Assembly (NCBI GenBank): GCA_964539135.1
Contig: CAZIFG010000001.1
Location: 1-64,000, forward strand
Origin: CAZIFG01 sp964539135
GTDB lineage: Bacteria > Margulisbacteria > Marinamargulisbacteria > GCA-2716485 > CAZIFG01
Length of the DNA stretch: 64,000 nt
Direction: 5' to 3'
Position 1 is the stretch's first letter. The number at the start of each line of letters is the position of its first letter. Below the pieces are notes generated by a model. That model did not search any database and was not told where the DNA came from. It was given only the letters and a program-made list of their open reading frames with translations. Below are positions 49,187-58,212 of the stretch, piece by piece. A program made the position numbers and the translations under genes.

Positions 49187-50655
49187 TTTCGGAACAGCCC
49201 CCTTTTTAGTCGTATATAGCCGATACTTAATATACCGAATGCGACGTAAATGATCAGGTCTCCTACTTTTGCGTAGAGGCTTTGTTTTAAATTCATAGGG
49301 AGGGTTGCACGGATTACCCCCCTTGTATTTAGGGGCATTTTTTGGATGTCTTTGCCGTTATTGGAAATGATGCTGGAAATCCCCGTACTTGCAGATTGAA
49401 TCATGTATTGATTCATTTCAATGGCGCGTAAACGGGTCATTTGGAGATGTTTTTCAGCGGCAGAGCTGTTTAGGAACCAGGCATTATTGGCCAGTGTACA
49501 TAATACAGTCGCGCCTTGTTGACCAAACTGTCTTGAGGCACCGGGGTAGGTGGATTCTAGACAAATAGAGGGTCCAATTTTGAATTGATGGATGCTTAAG
49601 GGGCCTTCGTTTTTACCCTTTGAAAATTCTGCGCCTGGGATGATGTTCTTTAATCCGAATTTTAAAAATAGGGATTTTAAGGGCCAATATTCGCCAAAAG
49701 GCATGAGCTTCATTTTGTTATAGGGTGGGTTTAAGCTGCCATCTTTAGAGATGAGTGCCGCACTATTATAAATGTGATCGTTTTGTCGATAGGGTGTTCC
49801 AAATAGGATATGTGTTTGGTAGGTTTGTGTGATTCTTTTTAGGTCTGTCATGAACCATTGTCGTTCTAAATTAAAATCCGGTGTAATCGTTTCGGCCCAG
49901 ACTACCAAATCGGCGGGGGCTTTTTGAAGGGCTTCTTCTGTGAGGTCTAAATATTCTTTTCTAAAGGGCGTCCAGTAAGGGGCTTGAAATTTTTTGTCTT
50001 GGCTTTGATTGGGTTGCACGACCAGGACACGTAGCGTTTCTTGAGAGGTGGGTTCTTTTTGATTTTTGAGTATGAATCCGAGACTTTCGCTGCTCATGAT
50101 GAGGATACCGCCGAGAAGGAGATAGGTGAGCCCTTTTTTGGATCTATTTTCATAGGCACTGAATAAAAGGGCATTTATTGCGATTATAATGGCGGATATT
50201 AAAAATACGCCCCCTAGCTTTGCCAGTAGAATAAATGGCTGATGACTTGCTTGTGAATAGCCTATTATGCCGCCTGGGCTTCCAAATGGGCCGATGGATT
50301 TTAAATATTCTAGCAGGATCCAGATTAAGGGCATCCAGTGTATTTTTTTTTTTAAATGGCCAAAGATCCAGCCGATGATGCCGGTATATAGGCCAAAAAA
50401 ACAACTTGAAAGGATCCATAAGCAGATGACACCGATTTTAGGGCCCCAGGCACTGAGTGTGAGCATCCAACTGTTAAACCCTGCCATGAATAAGACGCCC
50501 CATAAATAACCATACAGGGCCGTGTGTTTTGAGTGTGTGAATACATAAAAAAGTGGGATTAGGGCAACAAAGGCAAGGCCATACAGATTAAATGGTGGGA
50601 AGCTGAGTAGTGTTAGTACTACAGATACTAGAATTATAAGACTTCGGCTTGCCAT
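49183..50655 (-). CDS. lnt: Apolipoprotein N-acyltransferase
   Basis: 490 residues: several N-terminal membrane helices, then a nitrilase domain with the three catalytic residues in 'DLVVWAETITPDF' (Glu), 'NKMKLMPFGEYWPL' (Lys) and 'GPSICLESTYPG' (Cys). Lnt adds the third acyl chain to lipoproteins in the inner membrane, as needed for Lol transport in diderms. A final membrane helix precedes the stop, and the last residues (GLFRN) lie in a MITE-like end. It overlaps the upstream lipoprotein gene by 22 nt. Confidence 0.95.
   Translation of the reverse strand: MASRSLIILVSVVLTLLSFPPFNLYGLAFVALIPLFYVFTHSKHTALYGYLWGVLFMAGFNSWMLTLSAWGPKIGVICLWILSSCFFGLYTGIIGWIFGHLKKKIHWMPLIWILLEYLKSIGPFGSPGGIIGYSQASHQPFILLAKLGGVFLISAIIIAINALLFSAYENRSKKGLTYLLLGGILIMSSESLGFILKNQKEPTSQETLRVLVVQPNQSQDKKFQAPYWTPFRKEYLDLTEEALQKAPADLVVWAETITPDFNLERQWFMTDLKRITQTYQTHILFGTPYRQNDHIYNSAALISKDGSLNPPYNKMKLMPFGEYWPLKSLFLKFGLKNIIPGAEFSKGKNEGPLSIHQFKIGPSICLESTYPGASRQFGQQGATVLCTLANNAWFLNSSAAEKHLQMTRLRAIEMNQYMIQSASTGISSIISNNGKDIQKMPLNTRGVIRATLPMNLKQSLYAKVGDLIIYVAFGILSIGYIRLKRGLFRN
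49187..49201. repeat. Probable MITE end at the fliG/lnt junction
   Basis: TTTCGGAACAGCCCC differs from the MITE end TTTCGCAACAGCCCC at one of 15 positions. It begins right after the fliG stop and encodes the last residues of lnt on the other strand. Confidence 0.45.
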
Positions 50656-51413
50656 GATATGAGGTCCATAGATTGCGGAATGCTGCTGTTTTCAGCACCG
50701 CTTAAGATTCGTTTTTGGTTTTTAGATAGGGGGATATTGAAGGGGAATTGTTGTCCTTTTGGATTGGTTGAATCTTGATAGAGCCCGGCAATAAAGTCAG
50801 ATTTTCTCAGGGACATTAACCCATAGAAAATAAGATCGTTTTCAACATAGCCTAATTGTGAAATTTCTAGGGTTAAGGTTAGGGTTCGAGTGTTTAATCC
50901 TGTGAGGGTATTGTTGCCATTTGTACTGCTGATTACACCTCTAAAGGTCTCGCTTTTTGGATATCGTTGCTCGTGAATGGCTTGTTGCTCTGTAAAGGTT
51001 CCAATATTGTCTGTTACGGTGAAGGGGGCTGTAATAGATGTCCCGAGGGGGATGCCCTTAATGAGTTCTATCTTATTGTCATAAATAATGATGAATTGGT
51101 CCCATGTTGTATACACTTGATCATAAAAGGGTTTTAAGGTGGTACTTCCGCCTGGAAGACGTGTGGGATCAAAGAGGAATCCTGGAATGGGCATATAGCT
51201 CAGTTCTGTTGTGTTGGGTTGAAAAAAGATAATGGGTGAGGGGCGTTTTGAAAAGGGGATAATATAGACGGCATCTGTGGTGTTGGTGTTTCCCATAAAT
51301 GTGAATGTGAGTGTTAATTTTAGGTTTTGGGTTTCTTCGACACGTAAAGTTCTGGCACACCCTGTTAGGCTGATGATGAGGACGAGGATGAGGGCTAATT
51401 TTTTATGGAGCAT
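50634..51413 (-). CDS. Lipoprotein of unknown function downstream of lptD
   Basis: 259 residues from the ATG at 51413, which puts the lipobox LTGC near residue 19; a start at 51440 would overlap lptD. The mature part is Thr/Ile/Pro-rich beta ('FTFMGNTNTTDAVYIIPFSK', in part) with no recognised domain. Its place between lptD and lnt suggests an envelope role, but no LptE similarity is visible. It overlaps lnt. Confidence 0.7.
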   Translation of the reverse strand: MLHKKLALILVLIISLTGCARTLRVEETQNLKLTLTFTFMGNTNTTDAVYIIPFSKRPSPIIFFQPNTTELSYMPIPGFLFDPTRLPGGSTTLKPFYDQVYTTWDQFIIIYDNKIELIKGIPLGTSITAPFTVTDNIGTFTEQQAIHEQRYPKSETFRGVISSTNGNNTLTGLNTRTLTLTLEISQLGYVENDLIFYGLMSLRKSDFIAGLYQDSTNPKGQQFPFNIPLSKNQKRILSGAENSSIPQSMDLISWQAEVL

Positions 51414-51420
51414 CTTTCTA

Positions 51421-53931
51421 TTATAACCTTTCTTGTGCATTTTGTTTGAATTTTCCTTCTATTTCTAACAATTCTTTTGTTTTTCGGATTTGAAAGGGAT
51501 CATCTGGGAAGGCAAAGAATCGGTAGGTGATGAACCATGTTTCTGTGGATTTTGTATAGGAGAGGCTGAGCTCTCTTTCATGCTCTTTTTTGACTAAACT
51601 GAGTGTGTTGAGATCATAATTTTTTAACTCTACTTTACCCAAACCTGTGGGGTCTTTATAAAAAAAATCCGCTCTAAATTGCCATTGATAGTTTACATCT
51701 CGACCCAAATTAAAGCCCAGTTGTAGGGTAGAACCTTGTACAAAAAAATCACTTTCGTCTACCCATTTGTTCATATTGACGTAGAGATTATAATTGATCT
51801 CTATCCAAGAGGGTTTGAGTTGTGCTTGTATGAATAAGGGTTCGAATCGGGTGCTTTTTTCTGCATCCGTAAAGTTCATTTTTTTGGATCCATTGGCTTG
51901 GAGTGAGGCTCTATTGTTAAAGAGGGTCATTTCGATGGTGTATAAATGGGAGCCCCATTTGCGTTCGGGTTTTTCTAACCAGTTATAGGGAAAACTGTTG
52001 GTCCATGTGAAGGTGCCATAATTGGGGTATTTATCAAATTGAAAGTCCAGCGTTTGGACAATATCGTTTCTATTGCCTTTCAGTTGTGTGACGCCAAGGG
52101 TATAGGGATTGTTGTTGTTTTCTGCTGAATATTGATAGTGATAGAGTGTTCCAGTTGCGAATAATCCCCATAAAAATTCTTGTCTGTATCCTTCTACGTT
52201 GGCCTGTAATCTGTATTGGGCATCGCCATCAAATAAACCGGTATTGGCTTGTTTAAATGCATATTGGTTATACACAAAATTGGCTTTCCAAACGGAAATG
52301 GTTTGATTGTAAATATAGGTGTTGGGTATAATTTCAAATTTTTCTTTTGGAAAGATGCGTCTATCATTGGTTTTGGGGTCAAACGTGAATTCTCTGTATC
52401 TCGCCATGGTGGCATCTTGTTTCACCGTAAAAAAACCGATTTTATAGGGATTTAAATCCAGTGTGATTTCAGGTTCTTTGGCTAAATAATCGTTGAGTCT
52501 GATGTTGTTTGAGGGTTGAAGCTGGTAAAGCTGATTCCAATAAATGGATAATCTTCCCCTGTTAAAGGTTTTGACTAAAGTAGAGTTAAGGTCTAATTTG
52601 CGATTGGGATCTTGGTTTTGTTGTGAAATTTCTTTTAAATTTGCCGTATTATACAGATTAATACGATTTGGAAAATACAGGGTCTGCTTGAGTGTTGCAT
52701 CGAGATCTAGTTCTTTAAAGGTATCTTGGCGTTTGTTCAGATCTAAAGAATAGCGGTGCTTATTATTAAATGTTCGATTTAGTTTGAGGGTTTGGGCATT
52801 GCTTTTAAGTGTGTTGTTTTCCAGTTGATCGCCTGTAATTTGAAAGATATCCCCTAAATTGTCGTAATTGGCCCCTAATTTTGTGTATAAACTTTCTTCT
52901 TTAGCCCGTATTTGAATGTGTTCTTCTACTTTTTTGCTGATAATTTCATGATTAAGGCTCCAATAAGGCGTTATTTGATATGTGTTTTTCCATCCCAATG
53001 TTTCATTTTTTTTGGGTTCAAACTGTCCTAATTCATTTTTAATGTCAAAATCGTATCTATAGGCGGTGATATTACCTTCTTGTTTTTCCCATTCGTAAAA
53101 GTGATTGATCCCGATACCAAGACCCCATTCTCCAAATTGATATTTACTGCGTTTGATGTCGTCTTTGTCCTGAAAAAAATCGAGATATAAGCTCGATTCT
53201 TTGTTGTTTTTATATTTATAATCAATGCTGTTTTGAACAAACCATCCCCAACCTGGTCTATTTTCCAGTTTTCCAATGGTTGGGAAATTCCAAACTATTT
53301 TTCGTGTGCCCAGTGCATAGGAATAATAGGGGATGGGAATGAGAATGGGGAGCGATAATTCATTTCCAATAAGAGGGAGTTTAAAGGGGAGTGGCGTGAC
53401 TAAAAATTTATTGACGAAATAACCGCGTTTGATGACAAAGCGTTTGTTTGGTGTGTATATAAATTCATCTGCGTAGATATAATGATGGGGGCTTTCGGGG
53501 TTAGTACAGGTGGTGAGTATGCCTCTTTTTCCATATTTTTTACTTGGCGTATCTGTTAATACATCCGCGGATAGCAAGATATTTCCTTTATTTTCGGGCG
53601 GGACGATTTCAATATTAATTTGATTTAAGGTGGCAATATTTTCTTCTAAATTTAGAAGAATTGCAGATGTTTTGAATTCGTTTTCACCTTTTTTAATCCA
53701 AATATTTCCCGTGGACCAGACCCTGTTGTTGTCTATATCCATTTTAAGGTAATCGGCAGTGACTTTGAGATCATCTGTTTCTAAGACCACATTTCCTTTT
53801 GCGGTCATGATGCGTCCTTCTTCACTATAACTGACGCTTTCGGATTTTATTTTTATATTTTGTTCCGTGGCATAGAGTATGCCATTGGCACATAAAAAAA
53901 AGATTAAAATGCCCCTTATGAATGATTTCAT
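51421..53931 (-). CDS. lptD: LPS-assembly protein LptD (OstA)
   Basis: 836 residues from the ATG at 53931, which overlaps the TPR gene stop as ATGA; the longer frame to 54072 is rejected. A Sec signal (cleavage near LYA|TEQ) is followed by an OstA-like jellyroll ('GRIMTAKGNVVLETDDLKVTADYLKMD' in part: AKGNVVLETDDLKVTADYL). Next comes 'GILTTCTNPESPHHYIYADE' and a long beta-barrel of alternating strands ending in 'LLEIEGKFKQNAQERL'. LptD inserts LPS into the outer leaflet. I see one Cys near the junction, fewer than the paired cysteines of E. coli LptD. Confidence 0.93.
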   Translation of the reverse strand: MKSFIRGILIFFLCANGILYATEQNIKIKSESVSYSEEGRIMTAKGNVVLETDDLKVTADYLKMDIDNNRVWSTGNIWIKKGENEFKTSAILLNLEENIATLNQINIEIVPPENKGNILLSADVLTDTPSKKYGKRGILTTCTNPESPHHYIYADEFIYTPNKRFVIKRGYFVNKFLVTPLPFKLPLIGNELSLPILIPIPYYSYALGTRKIVWNFPTIGKLENRPGWGWFVQNSIDYKYKNNKESSLYLDFFQDKDDIKRSKYQFGEWGLGIGINHFYEWEKQEGNITAYRYDFDIKNELGQFEPKKNETLGWKNTYQITPYWSLNHEIISKKVEEHIQIRAKEESLYTKLGANYDNLGDIFQITGDQLENNTLKSNAQTLKLNRTFNNKHRYSLDLNKRQDTFKELDLDATLKQTLYFPNRINLYNTANLKEISQQNQDPNRKLDLNSTLVKTFNRGRLSIYWNQLYQLQPSNNIRLNDYLAKEPEITLDLNPYKIGFFTVKQDATMARYREFTFDPKTNDRRIFPKEKFEIIPNTYIYNQTISVWKANFVYNQYAFKQANTGLFDGDAQYRLQANVEGYRQEFLWGLFATGTLYHYQYSAENNNNPYTLGVTQLKGNRNDIVQTLDFQFDKYPNYGTFTWTNSFPYNWLEKPERKWGSHLYTIEMTLFNNRASLQANGSKKMNFTDAEKSTRFEPLFIQAQLKPSWIEINYNLYVNMNKWVDESDFFVQGSTLQLGFNLGRDVNYQWQFRADFFYKDPTGLGKVELKNYDLNTLSLVKKEHERELSLSYTKSTETWFITYRFFAFPDDPFQIRKTKELLEIEGKFKQNAQERL

Positions 53932-56330
53932 GCGTCCTTTGGGATTTCTTTTTTGTTCCAAAATCCTTTTGGACTTAACCATTCTTTTATGCCGGTAGCT
54001 TCTGCTTTTAAGTACTGTGTTCGGCGTTGAATATGGAGTGCTAAAAGGCCGGTTTGATTGGCGCGTTTCCAATTTTCATGGGCTTTTTCGGGTTCTCCTG
54101 TTTCCCAATAAATGTCGCCTAAAAGTAAGCTGTAAAGGGGGTTTTTAGGGTTTTCGGCTATGGCTTTTTGAGTATAGTCCATTGCGAGTTCCCATTCACT
54201 TCCTTTGAAATAGAGTAGGCTTCTGAGGTGATAGGCCAGTTCCATTTCATCGCCTAATTTTTCTGCCATTTGAATTTCAGCAAGAGCCTCTTTCATTTTG
54301 TTTTTTGTGATGTAAAAGAATCCCAAATTGAGATGAAAAATGGTTGATTTGGGTTCTAATCCAATGGCCAACTTAAAGGCATCTTTGGCTTCTTCCTCTT
54401 TTTGTTCTAAAAAGAGAGTAACACCTTGATTATTATGAGAAATGGCTACGGTGGATTGTCTGGAATTTTCTTTTTTTGACGCGGTTTTTTGGCGTGGAAT
54501 GCTGACCAAAAGAAGAGTTTTGCCTGAAAAGAGGCCGCCTATCGCAATTCCTTTATTGGCACTGTGTTGGTTTTCTTTTAAAAATTGAGCAAATTTTTCT
54601 GCCTTTGGATAGTTGGGTGTGTTTTTGAGTGTTTGAAGGCTTAGATCTAATGCTTCTTGGGTTTCTCCTTTGTTAAAGCAGGCAAGGCTGAGTAAAAACT
54701 GTGCAGGTGCGGATGCGTTTTTTTTGCTGAATAATTTTTTTTCTACCAGTGGTTTTAGGTGGTTTTTTGCAGCTGTGTATTGGCCCAATTCAATTAAAAT
54801 TCGCCCCATTAATGTTTGGGCTTTTAAATAAGAGGGGCTGTTTTTGGCAATTTTTTCAAGATAGCTACGTGCAGTTTCTAGCTCCCCTTTTTGGTGATAC
54901 AGTTGGCCAATTTCAAATTGGGTATTGGCATCTTGAGGGTCGCTTTTTAGATGGGTTTCAATGGTTTCAGAAATGTCTTCTAAGACGGCTTTTTGGGCTA
55001 AATTGTAGATAAATTCTGTATGGCGGTTTTCCTCCAATAGGGTAGTTAATAGAGCTGTTTTCTCTCTTTTTCTATTTGTTTTTTTATAAATTTTCAATTC
55101 CATGAGCTGAGCTTTTAGTTTAAAGGGAGTTTCTTTAAGTGCCGCACATCCGGCTAAACTTTTTTCAAAATTTTCTTTGTGGTATTCCAGTTGAACAAAA
55201 TTATACTCAATCCATTCTTTTTCTTGTGGATTTTCTATTTTGATTTTTTCCAGTTGTGCAATGACACTGGCTTCATCAAAATGTTGAGATTGAATTAAAG
55301 CCGAGATGACTTCTAAGGCCTGTTTTTCTTGATGGTTTTGAATAAAGCATTCGGCTAATATCTGAATGCCATAGGCATGACGTTGATTTTTTTCTAAGAT
55401 TTCACTGAGTTTTCGAATTAAAACGGGAATGGGGGCGGTTTTATTTTCCAGTAGATTTTTTAGGGTTTCCACTGCATCTGTGTAGAGTCCTTTTACACTA
55501 AAGGCATCGCAGAGGCCTAATGTTAGTGGGGCATTTCCGGGGAATTTTTCTAAGCTTTCTTTGTAGAGCTTGATGACATTATCTGCATTTTCGGCATTGA
55601 TTTTTAATAGACCTTGAAGATGTTCGTTGGCTTTTTCGATATTAAACCGTTGCAAATAGAGTTCGACCAATAATTCTTTGACTTCTTTATGATGGGGGGC
55701 ATTTTTGGTCATTTTTTCGCATTTTTCAATGCCCATTTTGGCGTCGTCAGGGTAGAGTTGTATCCATTTTCGAAGTGATAAACAGGCTTTGGGGTAGTCT
55801 AAGGTTTGAATGTAAAGTTCTGTGAGGGTTTTGTGAAATTGGATGTTATCGGGTTTTTGAATGCTTAGGGTTTCAAAAAATTGAACGCTTTTTTTAGCTT
55901 GTTGGCTTTGACTGTAGATTTTAGACAGTAAATCAATGACAGCCGAATCGTAAATTTTTTCTTCAAAAGCAGATTCAAAGATATGTTGAATTTTGGCTTT
56001 TAATTTATGTTTATTATAAATCTTGTATAGCAAAAAATAGGTTTGCGTAAACAATGGATTTTGTTCGAAGAGTTCTTCTAATTCGTAGAAGGCTTCGGTG
56101 TATCGTTGATGCTCAATATAGAGTTGGGCAATGACAATCCGAAGTTGAGGGGGGTCTTTTTGTTCTTTTAATAAGACATATAAAGGGGTTAAAATTTGGG
56201 CCAACAGCAAGGGGTTTTCTTTGGCGACAGAGGATAATCGGTCTAAAGCTTCCATATACTGACCTCGTCTTGCTAAGGACAAGCCAATCAGAAAATTTTT
56301 ATGGGTGATAGGCTTTATTTGTATTTGCAT
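53928..56330 (-). CDS. Large TPR-repeat protein
   Basis: 800 residues from the ATG at 56330, which overlaps lptF/G by 16 nt; a start at 56384 would overlap it by 70 nt. Almost the entire length is tetratricopeptide-like helical pairs ('YMEALDRLSSVAKENPLLLA', 'TQFEIGQLYHQKGELETARSYLEKI' in part, 'PLYSLLLGDIYWETGEPEKAHENWKRA' in part). No signal peptide is apparent, so it may be cytoplasmic. It lies between LPS transport genes in the same operon, so a scaffold role for envelope assembly is possible. I cannot assign a named function. Confidence 0.8.
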   Translation of the reverse strand: MQIQIKPITHKNFLIGLSLARRGQYMEALDRLSSVAKENPLLLAQILTPLYVLLKEQKDPPQLRIVIAQLYIEHQRYTEAFYELEELFEQNPLFTQTYFLLYKIYNKHKLKAKIQHIFESAFEEKIYDSAVIDLLSKIYSQSQQAKKSVQFFETLSIQKPDNIQFHKTLTELYIQTLDYPKACLSLRKWIQLYPDDAKMGIEKCEKMTKNAPHHKEVKELLVELYLQRFNIEKANEHLQGLLKINAENADNVIKLYKESLEKFPGNAPLTLGLCDAFSVKGLYTDAVETLKNLLENKTAPIPVLIRKLSEILEKNQRHAYGIQILAECFIQNHQEKQALEVISALIQSQHFDEASVIAQLEKIKIENPQEKEWIEYNFVQLEYHKENFEKSLAGCAALKETPFKLKAQLMELKIYKKTNRKREKTALLTTLLEENRHTEFIYNLAQKAVLEDISETIETHLKSDPQDANTQFEIGQLYHQKGELETARSYLEKIAKNSPSYLKAQTLMGRILIELGQYTAAKNHLKPLVEKKLFSKKNASAPAQFLLSLACFNKGETQEALDLSLQTLKNTPNYPKAEKFAQFLKENQHSANKGIAIGGLFSGKTLLLVSIPRQKTASKKENSRQSTVAISHNNQGVTLFLEQKEEEAKDAFKLAIGLEPKSTIFHLNLGFFYITKNKMKEALAEIQMAEKLGDEMELAYHLRSLLYFKGSEWELAMDYTQKAIAENPKNPLYSLLLGDIYWETGEPEKAHENWKRANQTGLLALHIQRRTQYLKAEATGIKEWLSPKGFWNKKEIPKDA

Positions 56331-57610
56331 TGATAAGTAATTACGCTGAGCGCTACGCCGCCATAAATCATGTTCGGTAACCATGCCCCTATAAGGGGCG
56401 TTAGGGTGCCATCTTTTGCTAGGGCTTTACAAACGGCCATGATAAAAAAATAAAACCCAGCAGATAATACGGCAATAATAATGGCCACAATCACACCCCA
56501 CCAATCTTTTCCAGATCGTACTAAACTTAGGCAGGCGGCGATTCCCATAATGCCAAACACAAAGCAGGCAAGAGGGATGCTGGTTTTTGTATAATACTCC
56601 ACTCGGAGTGCTCGCGTGCTTACGCCTCCTTTTTCGAGTTTTGATATCTTTGATTTTAATTCTTTTATGTCCATTTCACTAGTTGTTTTTTGTTTTTCAT
56701 AAAACGTTTGAATTTCTTGGTTTACATGAAGGGTTAATTCTGAAAATTTGTCCATAAATTGGATATTGCCTTCAGCGTCTACGTCTTGAATGCTGCCATC
56801 TAGTAAAGACCATTGATTTTTTTTCCATAGCGCATATTTGGCTGTAATGGTTCTTGGGAATTCCGATTTGGGTTCGAAAATTAAAATGTTTTCCATTTTT
56901 CCTTTTTTAATGTCTACTTTTTTAATGTAAAAAAATCGATCATCGGTACCTTTAAATACAATGTCTTCTACAATACTGGGGGGGGGTATTTTTTGAATTT
57001 GTTCTTGAATAAGTTGTTCGGCATTGCGTTGTGTCCATGGGACTAGTTTTTCATTATTAAGATAGGATAATGTGCTGGTGGATGCGGTTAAAATAAGTAA
57101 GGGAAGTGCAATGCGAAAGGTATGAATGCCAGAGGTTCGGAGTACGGTTAACTCATTGTCTTTGGCCATTCTAACCAGCAATAGCATGATTGAAAATAAA
57201 ACAGCCATCGGTAAAAAAAGCACCATGATTTCAGGTAATTTATAGAGCAGTAGCCGAATAATTGTCAGCGGAGACACGCCAGCGACAATGACTTCTTCTA
57301 CGAGAAAAAATAAAATATCAATCATTGCAATGAGTGTAAATCCAACGATGGATAGGCAGAATGGTCCCATAAATTGAGTGATTAAGTAACGATCTAAAAT
57401 GGTCAAGTGTTTGCTTATGGGTTTTAAAATAAAATGGATGGCTTTGAGGGCTTTTAATTCAAAAAATAGCCCATAAATGATGAGGGAAATAAGAACATAT
57501 ACTCCCCAAGTGGGGAGTATATGGAAGCCTTTTTGTAGGCTATGGATGACAGCGTTTTCATGACTTAACGATTTCCCAATTGATTGTAATAACGATGTGA
57601 TTTCGTTCAT
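56315..57610 (-). CDS. YjgP/YjgQ-family LPS export permease (LptF/LptG) with N-terminal extension
   Basis: 431 residues. From ~residue 73 the family pattern is clear: 'ILDRYLITQFMGPFCLSIVGF' (in part), 'LYKLPEIMVLFLPMAVLFSIM' (in part), 'RMAKDNELTVLRTSGIHTFRIAL' (in part), a periplasmic jellyroll and C-terminal helices with 'IPLACFVFGIMGIAACLSLVR' (in part). The first ~70 residues add a helix ('WGVYVLISLIIYGLFFELKAL' in part) not usual for the family. Within that segment lies a perfect 12-bp hairpin (57496-57523), so the true start may be further in; a TTG before 'TILDRYL' is one option. Only one such permease is seen here. Confidence 0.85.
   Translation of the reverse strand: MNEITSLLQSIGKSLSHENAVIHSLQKGFHILPTWGVYVLISLIIYGLFFELKALKAIHFILKPISKHLTILDRYLITQFMGPFCLSIVGFTLIAMIDILFFLVEEVIVAGVSPLTIIRLLLYKLPEIMVLFLPMAVLFSIMLLLVRMAKDNELTVLRTSGIHTFRIALPLLILTASTSTLSYLNNEKLVPWTQRNAEQLIQEQIQKIPPPSIVEDIVFKGTDDRFFYIKKVDIKKGKMENILIFEPKSEFPRTITAKYALWKKNQWSLLDGSIQDVDAEGNIQFMDKFSELTLHVNQEIQTFYEKQKTTSEMDIKELKSKISKLEKGGVSTRALRVEYYTKTSIPLACFVFGIMGIAACLSLVRSGKDWWGVIVAIIIAVLSAGFYFFIMAVCKALAKDGTLTPLIGAWLPNMIYGGVALSVITYQCKYK
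57496..57523 (-). terminator. Perfect 12-bp hairpin downstream of rpsU
   Basis: CATATACTCCCC-AAGT-GGGGAGTATATG is a flawless 12-bp stem with a 4-nt loop, about 105 nt after the rpsU stop. On the - strand it is followed by TTCTTATTTCCC, a moderate T-tract. It lies inside the open frame I assign to the permease N-terminus. It could be an attenuator between rpsU and the LPS genes, or another small palindromic insertion. Confidence 0.45.
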
Positions 57611-57627
57611 TCAATGGGGGGGATGTG

Positions 57628-57828
57628 TTAAGAAAGTTCGTCGGCTACTTGTTGAATCTTTGTGCGTCTCTCAGCTGCTTTTTTGCGTCTCTTTTTTTCT
57701 TCAGAGGGCTTTTCAAAATATTCTCGTTTTCGAAGTTCTAACAAGGTGCCTTCATTTTTTACCTTTCTTTTGAATTTTCTTAATACAGAATCAATCGATT
57801 CTCCTGGCCGTTTTTCTTGCTTTGCCAT
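57628..57828 (-). CDS. rpsU: 30S ribosomal protein bS21
   Basis: 66 residues, with 'ESIDSVLRKFKRKVKNEGTL' (in part), 'ELRKREYFEKPSEEKKRRKK' (in part) and a basic C-terminus, all typical of bS21, which assists mRNA binding at the anti-Shine-Dalgarno region. It lies between hinT and the permease in the - strand run. An AAGGAGTGAAG ribosome binding site precedes the ATG. Confidence 0.95.
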   Translation of the reverse strand: MAKQEKRPGESIDSVLRKFKRKVKNEGTLLELRKREYFEKPSEEKKRRKKAAERRTKIQQVADELS

Positions 57829-57864
57829 TTTGTCTTCACTCCTTCTTTACTCTAAACGTTTTGT

Positions 57865-58206
57865 TTATCCCGGCGGCCAGTTTAAGTGACGCCCACCTAA
57901 GATATGAAAATGAAGATGATCCACTGTTTGACCACCGTCTTCTCCTGTATTTGTCACTATTCTGAACCCATTGTCTTCTAATTTTAAATCTTTGACAATA
58001 GCTTGAATGGATTCTAAGAGCTGTGATAACAGTGTAGCATTAATTTTTGAAAGTTTCAGTATATTCTGAAGATGGGCTTTTGGAATGACAATAATATGAA
58101 TGGGGGCTTGTGGATTTATATCATGAAAAGCGATGACGCTTTCGCTTTCATAGACGATTTTGGCCGGGATTTTTTTTTCAATAATGCTACAAAAAATACA
58201 ATTCAT
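57865..58206 (-). CDS. hinT: HIT-family nucleotide-binding hydrolase (HinT)
   Basis: 113 residues, with 'CIFCSIIEKKIPAKIVYESE' (in part), 'FHDINPQAPIHIIVIPKAH' and the catalytic HIT triad 'VDHLHFHILGGRHLNWPPG' (in part). HinT hydrolyses AMP-lysine and related phosphoramidates. Two N-terminal Cys are kept. It sits 6 nt downstream of holB and just upstream of rpsU. Confidence 0.93.
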   Translation of the reverse strand: MNCIFCSIIEKKIPAKIVYESESVIAFHDINPQAPIHIIVIPKAHLQNILKLSKINATLLSQLLESIQAIVKDLKLEDNGFRIVTNTGEDGGQTVDHLHFHILGGRHLNWPPG

Positions 58207-58212
58207 AGTGGT

